This document shows, one piece after another, positions 23,105 through 31,893 of a stretch of 64,000 nt of DNA. This DNA is from Elysia chlorotica. Lineage: Eukaryota; Mollusca; Gastropoda; Plakobranchidae. The position numbers and the translations under genes are program-made. The notes under the pieces were generated by a model. It was not told the DNA's origin. It saw nothing but the letters and a program-made list of their open reading frames with translations, and did not search any database. How positions within the stretch are numbered: the first letter of the stretch is position 1; each line of letters begins with the position of its first letter. Location of the stretch: NCBI GenBank assembly GCA_003991915.1, contig RQTK01000535.1, positions 230,437 to 294,436 of the forward strand, written 5' to 3'.

Positions 23105-25804
23105 CATTATCAACCATTAATCTCAATTATTATTATTTAATTGGTTAACTATCGCATGGGTAAGCGATGTAGCAATTCGTACCTTGTACCTACAGTTTCT
23201 ACAAGGCTATGTCCACCCACCCACTACCTGATTCACTTGTCCAAATCTTCCATTTTTTAGCTTTCTTATCTACATCTTGTGCCTTATGCTGAACATATGA
23301 GCGCTATCTCACTTGATATCTCGATAACAACACCTTTAAACGTGTCCTTATCTACTCATTATGTTATTTCTTTTAACTTTTGCTTCCTCCTCCCTCGGTA
23401 TAGTGTGACCTATTGAGGTAGAAGTCATTGTGTCCCCGCACTGTCTCTATTATTGCATATCAAAGTCGGCAGAGGTTAATCTTATGGCCCGTTCACAATA
23501 AAGCCCTTATAGTGGCATTGGACGCTAAGCAACAATCGTCCAAACAAACCCACCTCTTCCTGACTTATCGAACAAGAGAGCGAAGGAAGGCTGGCTGGAG
23601 TGGTCCGTCCAGGATAGCAGGAACTGGGACATGAAGGTCGAAAGGTCAAAACTCCATACAACCACAGGAAGTGCTGCAGCGGATGTGACGTCACTGAGGT
23701 CAGGGCAAGACCGTGTCAACCGGAAAATGGATGTGGTGACGTAACCGAGAATCCGTTCCCGGAAGATGTCGATAGGACAGGCCTGGTGGTGAGTGTCCAG
23801 GAACAATACCAGGGAGGCTGTTTTCGAGTACACTATAGGAAGATATAAAGGGTGATAAAAATAGTTAAAAGAGACTTGATATTAGCAATACTCTCTATAA
23901 TGTTGACTTCAAGAAAGTTTATTCCACTTTGCAGGAAATATGAGTTATATTCAGCAAGAAAAACAGTTTTGGTGTCGTTACGCAGTACGTGTGAATAATT
24001 GTTTTTCGTTCTTGCATTGTGCAGCATTAATCATGAGTCTATGCTAGCTTTTCGTCTATTATTTAACGAAGACTATAGTAGAGCGCATCGTTTCCAACTT
24101 ATTCAAAAGTCTTGGTGAAATCACCTTCCGCACAAAAGGTGCCCCCCCCCCCCCCAATTGCGCGAGATGCGCGAGGAAAGTACTGGCACCCTATATCACA
24201 AATTGCGTTTACGTAGTTCAACCAGGACCCTATCTCTTGTTTCCCCGACACTTTGGCAAGAGCATGGGTCTAACCCCCTGCAGTTACGTTTTGAATCCCT
24301 GGTGAGTGAACGTGCCTTTTCTGTAGAAGCTGAGCAGCCTGTTGTTGTCCACGAAGACCACAGAGGAGTTGGCCTCGTGCCACACCTGGCCTGGGTCGCT
24401 GTCCACCACGAAGTGGCTCCGCCCGAGCGAGTCATTCTTGTCCTCTGGCCAGGTGAAGATTGTGCTGGAGGGTCGAATAATCACTGACACAGAAAAACAA
24501 TGAAGTATGTATTCTTTATTTGTGTTCTTTTTTTAACGATAAGTTTAGAAGGTTTGATGTTTGTTTGGTTGGTTGGTTGGTTGGTTTATTGATTGTGTTG
24601 TTGTTAGTGTTGGGTTTTTGTTTGGTTGTTTTTTGTTTTGTTTTAGTTGTTATTTTTTAGGGGAGAGAGACATTGATTCTAAATGAATTTCCAGGATTCA
24701 AGGAACTATAATTTTGTTCTGAAGGATCAGAGGTTTTTCTATGGGTAAAACGTATGTTTCGATAAAATCAATGTGAAGAAAATTTTTAATGTGCTCGAAA
24801 CAAAAAATCCAAAGTTTTTCAATAACAATGCCGAGAACGTGTAGAATATTGATATGGCAACAATTTAAAATAATAAATGAAACATTCTAGTCAATCCGTA
24901 TCAAGAAACAAAAGTGTGTGAATCGGTACCAAGTATGTATAACCCTATGTGTGGTGTTGAAGCTGTAGTATGCAACAAAACTGGGTTACGTAATCAATTA
25001 AAGAAAGTCAATGTTGAATTTGTAAAGGATTTAGTGCCATGAGAGAAAAGCGAATATAGAAGGAAAAGTCGCGATCCCCATGCTTTATGTGATATCACGT
25101 TTTTTTTTTCGAATGTAATAACGATATAAAATCTATAGTAAAATGCTATTACATCTTGTCTATCAGACCTGTGTATTGCGCGATTAAATATTGTTAAAGT
25201 CATCACTGAACTATGTATAACAAGAAGTAATAAATAGCAGTCTTGTAATTATCTTTCTAAAGGTTCAATGCAACGGATCAGAAACATGGACAACACAGAT
25301 TGTTCTTACGTAAAAGATCATATATTCCTGCCAACAAGCTGTGAAGGTTTCTTTTAAATTGGAAGCAAACAGATCTCGTCGCAAAACCATTACAAACATG
25401 TCTATTACATTTTAGAAATATTCCTATCCCACCTATCTAAAATCACACTACATATAAAAAGAATAAACAGGTTTGGAGAAACTAATACCTAAAGCAAAGG
25501 ACACAAAATAAGAAGAAGATGGTGAAGTCTAACAGGGCATTATTATTCAAGAAGCTTTTTCAATCGTCCGGATTGGAGCACTGGCGTACGGAAGGAACTA
25601 AGTCAAGTAAAGTAACGAATTGCAGGCAAGTTTTCTATGACTTAGGAATGCGTAAAGTGATACTTATTAAAAGAATAACTTTTTATGACATATTATTAGT
25701 TAGAAATTCTCACCTGTGATCACACTTGACTGGTTCAAACCTCTGCATGAAATAACTGCTACAGTTGAAAAACAAAAAACGTAAAATAGTCTACAAAGTA
25801 CCAT
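5686..25804 (-). CDS. IR25a: Ionotropic receptor IR25a-like co-receptor (17 exons, complete)
   Basis: Exons, 5' to 3': 25804-25714, 24483-24316, 23832-23554, 21654-21479, 20153-20001, 19357-19193, 18356-18255, 17500-17405, 16826-16635, 15676-15515, 15040-14527, 13913-13720, 12849-12723, 11643-11489, 8635-8553, 7296-7202, 5864-5686. All junction phases agree and the sum is 2,931 nt (976 residues plus stop), close to known IR25a lengths. Order: signal peptide (1 to about 25), amino-terminal domain (about 32-375), ligand-binding S1 (about 398-515), M1 (529-550), pore loop (688-702), M3 (712-737, [12 protein letters not shown]), S2 (about 745-917), M4 (about 923-948), short tail. The block [12 protein letters not shown], the retained amino-terminal domain and VWDYPLG point to IR25a rather than AMPA, kainate or NMDA receptors. 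Binding-site Arg 489 and Glu 843 are kept; Ser 766 lies where iGluRs have Thr. Family knowledge: IR25a is a membrane co-receptor forming cation channels with tuning IRs in protostome sensory neurons. Odd points: an expanded M1-M2 loop and a probable GC donor after exon 2. IR8a is less likely. Confidence 0.9.
6068..6111. repeat. GA microsatellite
   Basis: Near-perfect GA run in intron 16 of the IR25a-like gene, preceded by CAGA-rich sequence. Confidence 0.9.
6827..7195. repeat. Pentanucleotide (TATCT/ATAAG) array beside IR25a exon 16
   Basis: About 370 bp of TTATC-type pentamers with regular interruptions (higher-order blocks around CCCTATTCATC recur every 100-180 bp). It ends about 7 nt short of the exon 16 donor. 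Frames through it encode only ILSYL-type repeats. Confidence 0.9.
7202..7296 (-). CDS. IR25a: IR25a exon 16: end of S2
   Basis: 95 nt, phase 2 to 1 (CACTAG acceptor, CAG|GTAAGG donor). [20 protein letters not shown] is the last S2 helix with the conserved WW. A pentanucleotide array fills the intron from about 7 nt after the donor. Confidence 0.9.
8553..8635 (-). CDS. IR25a: IR25a exon 15: ligand-binding domain S2
   Basis: 83 nt, phase 0 to 2 (TTTCAG acceptor, GC|GTAATG donor). [20 protein letters not shown] matches the VG--F---YAIA strand of S2. The codon split at the donor becomes Ala and reads on into [10 protein letters not shown]. Confidence 0.9.
8858..8978. repeat. TTG array running into an assembly gap
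   Basis: A TTG run in intron 14 of the IR25a-like gene is followed by 80 N (8,899-8,978). The gap is probably an unresolved low-complexity stretch. Exons on both sides join in phase, so no coding exon need be missing. Confidence 0.9.
10040..10345. mobile_element. Two SINE fragments in inverted arrangement
   Basis: At 10,070-10,135 the SINE middle reads on the minus strand (CTGTCTCAC, GGTCACATTATAC, GGAGACAAAAGCGGACGAA). At 10,155-10,262 the body reads on the plus strand (GGCATCCCCGC, TGTGTGGCAGTGC, AGACGTTAGTCTTGGGACC). Both are in intron 14. Confidence 0.65.
10975..11220 (-). mobile_element. tRNA-derived SINE, near full length, old
   Basis: Reverse-strand match to the intact SINE: tail and GTCCAACGTCAGCACTATA, the GGCCCCAAAACTAACGTCTG block, CTGTCTCAG, CACATTATACTGACATCCAA, then a diverged tRNA-like head ending near 11,215. 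Confidence 0.75.
11489..11643 (-). CDS. IR25a: IR25a exon 14: ligand-binding domain S2
   Basis: 155 nt, phase 1 to 0 (CCCCAG acceptor, CAG|GTGCCA donor). Encodes [11 protein letters not shown], then [17 protein letters not shown]. Glu 843 occupies the position of the acidic residue that binds the ligand amino group. Confidence 0.93.
12723..12849 (-). CDS. IR25a: IR25a exon 13: ligand-binding domain S2, first part
   Basis: 127 nt, phase 0 to 1 (GCGCAG acceptor, TTTAG|GTGATA donor). [10 protein letters not shown] corresponds to the ligand-contact turn at the start of the S2 helix; then FYEDWKS and SSAVWDYPL, characteristic of IR25a/IR8a. Confidence 0.9.
13465..13640 (+). mobile_element. tRNA-derived SINE, head fragment
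   Basis: tRNA-like head (GAGTGGCTCAATGATAGAA as A box, GGGTTCGACTCCCG as B box) followed by GTTCCCTGCTGGTTGAGTC and a diverged GTGACCGACTGGGAC. It breaks off at the CT array in intron 12 of the IR25a-like gene. Confidence 0.75.
13651..13707. repeat. CT microsatellite beside IR25a exon 12
   Basis: Pure CT run (GA on the coding strand) between the SINE head and the exon 12 donor; its near end is 12 nt inside the intron. Confidence 0.92.
13720..13913 (-). CDS. IR25a: IR25a exon 12: M3 gate helix
   Basis: 194 nt, phase 1 to 0. Encodes [15 protein letters not shown]3 with [12 protein letters not shown] (variant of SYTANLAAF, the channel gate) and [19 protein letters not shown]. The donor is GAT|GTCAGT; a pure CT (GA on the coding strand) microsatellite starts 12 nt into the intron. 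Confidence 0.93.
14527..15040 (-). CDS. IR25a: IR25a exon 11: M1, long M1-M2 loop and pore loop
   Basis: The largest exon (514 nt, phase 0 to 1). M1 is [19 protein letters not shown]. After it come about 130 Asn/Ser/Thr-rich, low-complexity residues with no stop, then [13 protein letters not shown], the pore region. In IR25a proteins I know, the stretch between M1 and the pore is about 30 residues, so roughly 100 residues are extra and lie on the cytoplasmic side. Confidence 0.9.
15515..15676 (-). CDS. IR25a: IR25a exon 10: ligand-binding domain S1, second half
   Basis: 54 codons, phase 0 at both ends (TATCAG acceptor, CCT|GTGAGT donor). [20 protein letters not shown] includes Arg 489, the residue that binds the ligand alpha-carboxyl in iGluRs, followed by FTLPYYD. 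Confidence 0.95.
16635..16826 (-). CDS. IR25a: IR25a exon 9: ligand-binding domain S1
   Basis: 64 codons, phase 0 at both ends. Contains [26 protein letters not shown] and [14 protein letters not shown], the conserved core of S1 (GY-IDLL-IA-LGF and W-GM-G--I). Confidence 0.95.
16990..17098 (+). mobile_element. SINE body fragment
   Basis: GGCAGGCTGAGACAG, TGTAGCAGCACGTATATTG, TCAGAAGTTCATCCCGGGAC and TACAATGTATCCT follow the order of the intact SINE body. Intron 8 of the IR25a-like gene. Confidence 0.6.
17405..17500 (-). CDS. IR25a: IR25a exon 8: linker and first strand of ligand-binding domain
   Basis: 32 codons, phase 0 at both ends (GTTTAG acceptor, GTG|GTGAGT donor). [12 protein letters not shown] followed by [13 protein letters not shown] is the usual iGluR entry into S1 (LTVAVVVEPPFV once joined to exon 9). 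Confidence 0.9.
18255..18356 (-). CDS. IR25a: IR25a exon 7: end of amino-terminal domain
   Basis: 34 codons, phase 0 at both ends (TACACAG acceptor, CAG|GTAATT donor). Encodes [14 protein letters not shown] and [14 protein letters not shown], matching the FDLY strand near the end of iGluR amino-terminal domains, plus an NGS glycosylation site. Confidence 0.85.
18870..18945 (+). mobile_element. SINE tail fragment
   Basis: GATATAGTTTAGTTGCAGATGT-like sequence then GTTGGACTAAAGAAAGCAA and an AACCAACA repeat, the end of the SINE with its tail. Intron 6 of the IR25a-like gene. Confidence 0.5.
19193..19357 (-). CDS. IR25a: IR25a exon 6: amino-terminal domain with cysteine cluster
   Basis: 55 codons, phase 0 at both ends (CATCAG acceptor, CAA|GTATTT donor). 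Residues 323, 327, 331 and 334 are cysteines ([13 protein letters not shown]), a tight group just before LFQEGMKQ. Confidence 0.85.
20001..20153 (-). CDS. IR25a: IR25a exon 5: amino-terminal domain
   Basis: 51 codons, phase 0 at both ends (GGCCAG acceptor, AGG|GTAGGC donor). Begins [22 protein letters not shown] lying in the same sense ends about 12 nt upstream of the exon, so the branch-point region is probably SINE-derived. Confidence 0.85.
20165..20432 (-). mobile_element. tRNA-derived SINE, near full length
   Basis: All blocks of the SINE on the reverse strand. The tail (GTTGAGTTGG) lies beside IR25a exon 5; then come GTCCAACATCATCACTATAT, GGGCGCCAAGACTGACATC, GCGGGGATGCCATG, TCAGCCGGTCACATTAGACT, and the tRNA head GCTCGAACCCAGACC to GGGCCACCACGCGCCCC. 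It lies in the sense direction of the host gene. Confidence 0.88.
21226..21330. repeat. AAC trinucleotide array grading into GAC
   Basis: About 20 AAC units, then AAC/AGC/AAA mixtures, then ACG/GAC units. It lies in intron 4 of the IR25a-like gene. The Asn/Asp-rich frame across it has no other support. Confidence 0.85.
21479..21654 (-). CDS. IR25a: IR25a exon 4: amino-terminal domain
   Basis: Acceptor TTGACAG, donor GCG|GTAAGA, phase 1 to 0. Carries possible N-glycosylation sites (NSS, NCS) and a [12 protein letters not shown] strand typical of the second lobe of the periplasmic-binding-like fold. Confidence 0.85.
22965..23112 (+). repeat. SINE/LINE-tail-like repeat with ATT array
   Basis: GTAAAGCGCTCTGAGCC, GTGTAGGGCGCTGTAGAAAT and a terminal ATT array of about 70 bp. 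It is the same type of tail as at 2,950-3,045 and lies in intron 3 of the IR25a-like gene. Confidence 0.6.
23400..23552 (+). mobile_element. SINE body and tail overlapping the IR25a exon 3 donor region
   Basis: Plus-strand SINE blocks (TAGTGTGACC, GTGTCCCCGCACTGTCTCT, GGCCCGTTCACAATAAAGCC, GGCATTGGACGCTAAGCAA) end in a CCAAACAAACCCA tail that directly abuts the exon 3 donor on the other strand. Confidence 0.75.
23554..23832 (-). CDS. IR25a: IR25a exon 3: amino-terminal domain
   Basis: Acceptor CTATAG. Includes [19 protein letters not shown] and [13 protein letters not shown], the last resembling the beta-strand in the middle of iGluR amino-terminal domains. The donor GAG|GTGGGT in phase 1 overlaps the tail of a SINE (23,400-23,552). 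Confidence 0.8.
24316..24483 (-). CDS. IR25a: IR25a exon 2: first part of amino-terminal domain
   Basis: Acceptor GTGTCAG. Coding begins [18 protein letters not shown]. The only in-phase end I find is a GC donor, AAAAG|GCACGT, giving phase 1 into exon 3. Canonical GT dinucleotides a little downstream leave the wrong phase. The 3' boundary is therefore the least certain of the gene. Confidence 0.65.
25714..25804 (-). CDS. IR25a: IR25a exon 1: start codon and signal peptide
   Basis: The ATG opens [20 protein letters not shown], a short charged start, a hydrophobic core and a Cys near the expected cleavage site, then RGLNQSS. It is followed by the donor CAG|GTGAGA in phase 1. It was chosen as the start because it gives a signal peptide and joins in phase to exon 2. 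Confidence 0.8.
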
Positions 25805-26639
25805 CTCTCTGCACTGAAAGATCACTCAAAATGCACTACACACTACCTCGCATCTGTTAAAAGTTTTGTTCTATAAAATTAATATCGGAACAAGCCCTCA
25901 GCGCAAACTCAAACCGTACACACCCAGAAAATTTCGTTAAAAATTGAAAAACGGGCGTCAAGATCTGAGCCCAAAACATGCAATACTTTTTTGAACTCTC
26001 TGATATCTAATCTGCATCCATCCCCGTGGTGCGTTTGATATGGAAGCCGAACAATCACAGCCACATAATCGATGTTAATTGATACGTCTCCATTCCGTTG
26101 TTTGCCATGGAGCGATGTGATCAATACTGCAAGAGTGAAACCAGCGGTCTAAGCCACTCTCGCGCCGATCATATAAATTATGGACGTGCGGAGCAGCGAA
26201 AGACAGAGAAGGGCGGGCCATTTAGATCTAGATGCGCAAAGTGCACCCGATTATCCATCCAATCTCTTGTTGGTTTTCTCCGATACTGCAGTTGAGAGGG
26301 GTTCACTTCAGTTGATTCAGGGATGTTCAGGGACTTAATAATACGACGTCATTATTTTCTCGATATGACACTGTGTCTGAAAGTGTCTGAAAATATCAGA
26401 CAAATGTGCATGTCAGTCGCCATCAGCAGAAATAAGAGCTGTTTTTTTTATTATATCGAAATGGTCCAACTTATTGACTTTTCCGATTAGGAAATTCGAT
26501 TAGGAAACTTATGTCATTATGTTTTTGTTTTATGTTTGTTTGTTTTTTTCAAACAAAAAAGTTATTAAGAAAATAATTATAGCACCTTTTTCCAGCACTT
26601 TTTGATAATTGGTCAGTGGAGTTATAGAGACGTATACTA

Positions 26640-26725
26640 TGTTTTCAAATCCTACTGGACACCTGTCTCAGCCAGGGGCATCACACTAACACCGTTCCAA
26701 CCAGCAGGAAAGGGGGAGGGGGTGG
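26640..26725 (-). mobile_element. SINE middle fragment
   Basis: CCTGTCTCAGCCAGGGGCATC, ACACTAACACCG, CCAACCAGCAGG follow the reverse-strand order of the SINE middle. Confidence 0.5.
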
Positions 26726-27984
26726 GGTGAGATGGGGCACTTGAAATGATGGGCTATGGTCGCTGAATTTCACCTGAAGAAGTTGGTACCATAATAGTTA
26801 AGAGGAAGAGATCGCAACAATGTGATTGAAAAACAAATATGAGTTGAAAGGGGAAACCCCGTATTATTTCCGATACAGAAGGGTGCAAACTAGTAAAACT
26901 TGCAGAGGCCAAGAGACAGGTGTAAAATTGTATCTCAAAAATTGTGGGAAACTATTTGAAAAATATCAAAAGGAAAGAACGCCAGCATGTTTACATCATT
27001 TGAAAAGTTTTGACAATGATTACAAACTGACATATTTTCTTTTTTTTTCCAGATATCGTGTTTATTAGCATGGCATTTAAACAAACCTACACCACTACCC
27101 TGACAAAATGGGACATGTCCACAAACCTGTATTAAACGAATTTTCCAAAAGAAATGTTTATGTGGGTGTTTTTTAAAGCATTTTTCCTGTGTTGGAAACT
27201 GATTATATGGTTTTGAAATGCAGCGATTGCTTTGTGGGCTATGTAGACTACTCAAAACAACCTGAAGAAGATGATTGTATAAACATGAAGTGGAAATTTC
27301 GTCCATACGCTAAAGAGTGTCTCAGTAGGTAGAACGCTGGAGCAACGAACATGAGGTGTAGAATTCCATACAAACTCTATTGTATATCGTCTTATTGCAG
27401 AAGTTTTAAAATAAAACGCTTACTTTTTAACGGTTTTTTTTAAATACGCGGGTATACGCTTGCTCTTATGTTAAGTACTTTCAAGAAGTTCAACACCAAA
27501 GTTCTAGTTGCCATTTCTTATTTATACGTAGGAACTAAAACTCAATGAAAGTCTATATGCAAGAATCTGAAGAAAATGTAATACCAAAATTGTGTTGGTC
27601 CTTTTTATTTAATACTCTGTACCTTAAAACTGGATCAAAGTCATCATCATCATTGCTTTAACCTTGCATGCGATACGCATGTCCCTTGAATGAAGCCCGC
27701 CTGTCAGAGACGAAATACGATGCTCATGTGATCTGTCACCAGGAAAGGTAAACATAACAAATGTCCCTGAGGCCGACCAGTAGATTAGGCCTAGATACTA
27801 TTTTCCAGATAACCCTTGGATCGAAAGTTATTCAAAATTGTTTTACTGCGGTAAAGAGAGATGTGGGATTTGATTAAAAAATTGAAAAAAGATGGTGAAG
27901 TGGACTTAGAAAGCACGGTATCAAAATGTCCACATGTTACAAAATAGCACATCATCATATAAACTTTAGAATAATTTATAGCTT

Positions 27985-28245
27985 TCTTTTACTGACACCG
28001 ACCCAATCAGAAGAGAACGAAATTGGAGAAAAATATATTTGTCTAAATTTCGCTCCCTGCTGGTTGGATGGGTGTTCGTATAATGTGATCATCTAAGAGA
28101 GGGGTTATGACATCACCGCACTGCCTCTGTGTGGCCTGTTTGCCAGCATGTGAAATTGCCAGACGTTAGTTTTGGGACCCTCTAAAACATAGTCTATATG
28201 CTGCTGATGTTAGACGTTAAGCAGCAAATAAACAAACCATCTCCC
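27985..28245 (+). mobile_element. SINE copy with inverted duplicate of its middle
   Basis: Plus-strand body from CTCCCTGCTGGTTGGATG (28,050) through TGTGGCCTG, CCAGACGTTAGTTTTGGGACC to GTTAGACGTTAAGCAGCAAAT and tail. Just upstream (27,988-28,035), ACTGACACCGACCCAATCAG and GAGAACGAAATTGGAG read the same segment in reverse, giving a potential hairpin. Confidence 0.7.
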
Positions 28246-28392
28246 TCCACATTTTCGATGAGGGAAAAAAGTTCCACATCTGATGAAAAGTGAGATACAG
28301 TGTAGATAAAAGATTTTACAAAGGTGAGTACTATGCGAGATTGCTCGAGTTACTACGGTTTATTGATAATAAGAGAGACAAAGAACAAAGCA

Positions 28393-28397
<5 letters not shown>

Positions 28398-28441
<44 letters not shown>

Positions 28442-28512
28442 ATAAGAATGGGCAGAGGATGAGATGTATCTTTGGGGTGTGGGGTACATGTAAGAACGAT
28501 ATATATAGATAT

Positions 28513-28562
<50 letters not shown>

Positions 28563-28807
28563 GATGAGAGGAAAGGGAGGAGGAGGGACAAGGTCTGTAT
28601 TGGGCATAGCGCGGGAAGGAATAGGTTCGTACGTGTCTGACATTTAAAGACAGAGAGAAAACAAAAAGGGGGGAGGAGGGGGGGGGCGGTAAAGATGAGT
28701 GTTTGTGGGGAATTTGGGTACGTGGCGTTAAAGGAAAAGATGCAGAAAGGGAGAAAAAAGTAGAAGTGATAGAGACATATAACTGTTTCTCAATTTTGGA
28801 GCTGAAT

Positions 28808-28858
<51 letters not shown>
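28398..28858. repeat. Cluster of three GA microsatellites
   Basis: GA runs at about 28,398-28,434, 28,516-28,558 and 28,811-28,858 in purine-rich sequence. They lie in the spacer between the two receptor genes. The ER-repeat frames are artefacts. Confidence 0.9.
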
Positions 28859-28859
<1 letters not shown>

Positions 28860-30342
28860 CTATGGGTACAGACCAAGAAATAACGTAGGTGCGAAGATAT
28901 TATGAAAAATGTAAGGGAGATAACTCACAGAATGCGAACTAACTCGCCGTGGCACATCCATTGCAAATAGTTTGTTGTGATCGTCACCGCTGGAAGAAAG
29001 CGGCAAAAACTCTCAAGCAAACAACAGATCCTGCAAGACAGCCTTTATCTCGGGCATCGACTTAGAGATTAGACTTAGCTGAATCATAATTTTGATCGTT
29101 TTACTGATGATAGATTAGTGAGAATTGTTACTTTTCTGTTGCTTCGTTTTGCACAACTCAATAGTGACGTTTTATTATTATTTCTTTTTTAATTATACCC
29201 GTGGTGTCGTCCTGCAGATGAAATCGTGCCACCTGTGAACATTCTATTACGTTAATTAGTCATTAGCCAGGACTTTTTTCCGTTCTAAAACAAAGGTAAG
29301 TAATTATTTGTCTATTTGAAATATTTATTGTTTCTATTTTCTAAATTAGTTTCATAACGTGTATATAATATTTATTGTATATATTCGTCTTTTTAAACCA
29401 AGACTTCCAAAGAAAAGGAGACCAAGTCTAAGAACTAAACAAAGCCAATTTGCACATTGTGTGTCTATTTATATCGAAAATTGATCATACGTATGACGAA
29501 GAGATACTTGGACAGCTATTGCAGTTGGGTTTTGTTTTTCTTTTTCTTTTTTATATTTTTTTGAACATAAAAGCAATAATGCACATTGCACTTTGTACTA
29601 TAATTTTCACCAGTTCTGTTTTGGTTCTTTTTTTATCTTTATTTCAAGTGGCTTTTCCCCTTCTTTAAGCTCCTTTTCTTCATTTTTTTTTCATATCTTT
29701 TGCACTTTTCAGAATTTAACAGAAGTCTTTGCATTCTCATAGTTAAAAGATTACTATGGGTTTCCATTGCTAACAGCGTTTTGTGAGGCGGCAAGAGACT
29801 GAAAATTTCAACAACTATTTTTAACTGAACTTAGTGTAAACATTATTTCTTATCAGAACACATTTTTATCACAATTAAAACGATTTGAGATTTTTTATAT
29901 TACTCCACTACTTGAATATGTATATTAACACACTTTTTACTTCACTTGACTTTTCCATAAAGTGTTTTATTACAATTATTAGAGTTTGCGTACAGCTTTG
30001 ACTCTCGAGTTGTTAGCTAAATGGACACTTCTTACTTACTCCATTTTTATTATAAAAAGCCAAATAAACAAACAAACTTTATAATGTTGATTCTTGCTAA
30101 TATTAACCTTCCGAATGGTGCTGCAAAAATAAAAATCATTTTCAACGAAATAATAAATTATTCTGTATAAAATAAAACAAAATTGAAAAAAAAACATTTA
30201 AAGTTAACTACAGGGCAGGTTGAAAAAAATAAAAGAAAAATGAGATCTAGTTTCGAAACGTAGGGGAACGTGCGTATTAAAAGTGGAAAAAATCTTGAAA
30301 TAATTTGAAGAATGTGTGGTCAAATTTCTAACAGATCCTGCA

Positions 30343-30418
30343 ATGTTCCTGCAAGTTGGTATCCTTGGAGTATTGATGAGTATTCTCTCAAAGAAAGGTG
30401 TTTTCGTCGCCTGCGAAG
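30343..30418 (+). CDS. Divergent receptor exon 1: start and signal-like peptide
   Basis: Encodes MFLQVGILGVLMSILSKKGV then FVACE. The hydrophobic stretch suggests a signal peptide, though the KK pair within it is unusual. Donor GAAG|GTAGTG, phase 1. Confidence 0.45.
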
Positions 30419-30776
30419 GTAGTGGAAAAACAGCACAACCGATGATTTGTGAGTAATGTTTTGTCCACTTTGCTTTTTTTTCCACTTTTCTATTTGAAGG
30501 GCCCAACGGACAATTATGCAAAGTTACCAACACATGCATATATTTCTCACTTTTCTCTTTTGGTTTTGAAGACATTATTATTAGCTATATTGGAGAAAGA
30601 ATCATTTTGTGCCATGACTTCTGTAACTAAAACTATATAGTATATACCCTTTTTCGCACTCAGTTTACTTTATCTCTCTTTTATTTTGGGGCTTCATAGC
30701 GAAACAGTTTAGTTACTGTATGCATATATTTATTAGCATTATAGATTCTTGTCATTGTTTTGTTGTTGTCATTGTT

Positions 30777-30870
<94 letters not shown>

Positions 30871-31848
30871 TGTTTGTTGTTACTTAGGAAAGTTATCATG
30901 TAGTTATCATGTACGAGTCTCGTGCCCTGTTATTACAAAGATTGGCTTTTTACATTTGTCTCCAAACTTGTTCCCAAGGCACGATAGAGCAAGTCCGTGA
31001 CTCTTATCAAGCTGACAATGCCAGTTTGGATATTCTGAACGTTGGTCTTGACATGGCTTTTGGTCATGTGAGCCCTCAAAAGTCTGGCACTTTGCTCCTT
31101 AATCGGAAATACGTCACTTCCGACACAGTTTGGGCGATAACAGACGCTCAACTAGGTAAGTCAACACAACCAAGTGCTTCCGATATTTGTATGTGTTTAT
31201 TACATGCTTTTAGTGTTTTCATTTGAACTGCGATTTGTATAGTAATGATTTCTGCATGTTCCTATAACGCTTACTTGTTGTTCTTTTCTGTTCTTTATTT
31301 ACATTTTACTCACTGTTAACTTCATATACACGTATAAAAGTATGTCATATTCATCCATTTTGCTTATCAACAAAAGAATCGGTCCCTCCCTCTGTAACAT
31401 GATTTGACACAAAATTTAATACTCTTTCAATTATAATATTTGTCACACACTCCATGTGAAATCGTTGTACCATATTCCAATCTTAAAGAAATTTACAGTT
31501 ACAAAGTTTGTGTTTTTCCTTTCGGAGACTGGACTTTTAACAATCTAAAGTATTTAATTGTGTGACAGTAAGAATGGTATTTGCTTATGAGTTGCTTTTT
31601 AGTGCTTTTTTCATCTTTCTTTGTTTCGTTTTCTCAACAGTTGGAACGCGATGTGACGATTTTTAAAATTAATACTCATTTTCTTCAAGCGATTTCAAAT
31701 TCATAATATAAATTTAATAAATTAATCTAAAGAACATTATTGTGTACTTTAGTTTACTTTAGGGTGTTCTATAATTTAATTATGGTATAATTATATAAAC
31801 GAACAAGAAACACTTTTCTGTAGATTAGAACTACAAATGAATAGTGTT

Positions 31849-31893
<45 letters not shown>

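Larger units (their letters stand above)
25805..30342. other. Spacer between two divergently oriented receptor genes
   Basis: 4.5 kb between the IR25a start (minus) and the next gene start (plus). It holds SINE pieces (26.65 and 28.0 kb) and GA arrays. I see no TATA box or other element that would mark the promoters, and no coding exon. Confidence 0.5.

Noticed and set aside
30681-31000. Poly-Asn and poly-Cys frames
   Set aside because: Translations of the GTT array in an intron.
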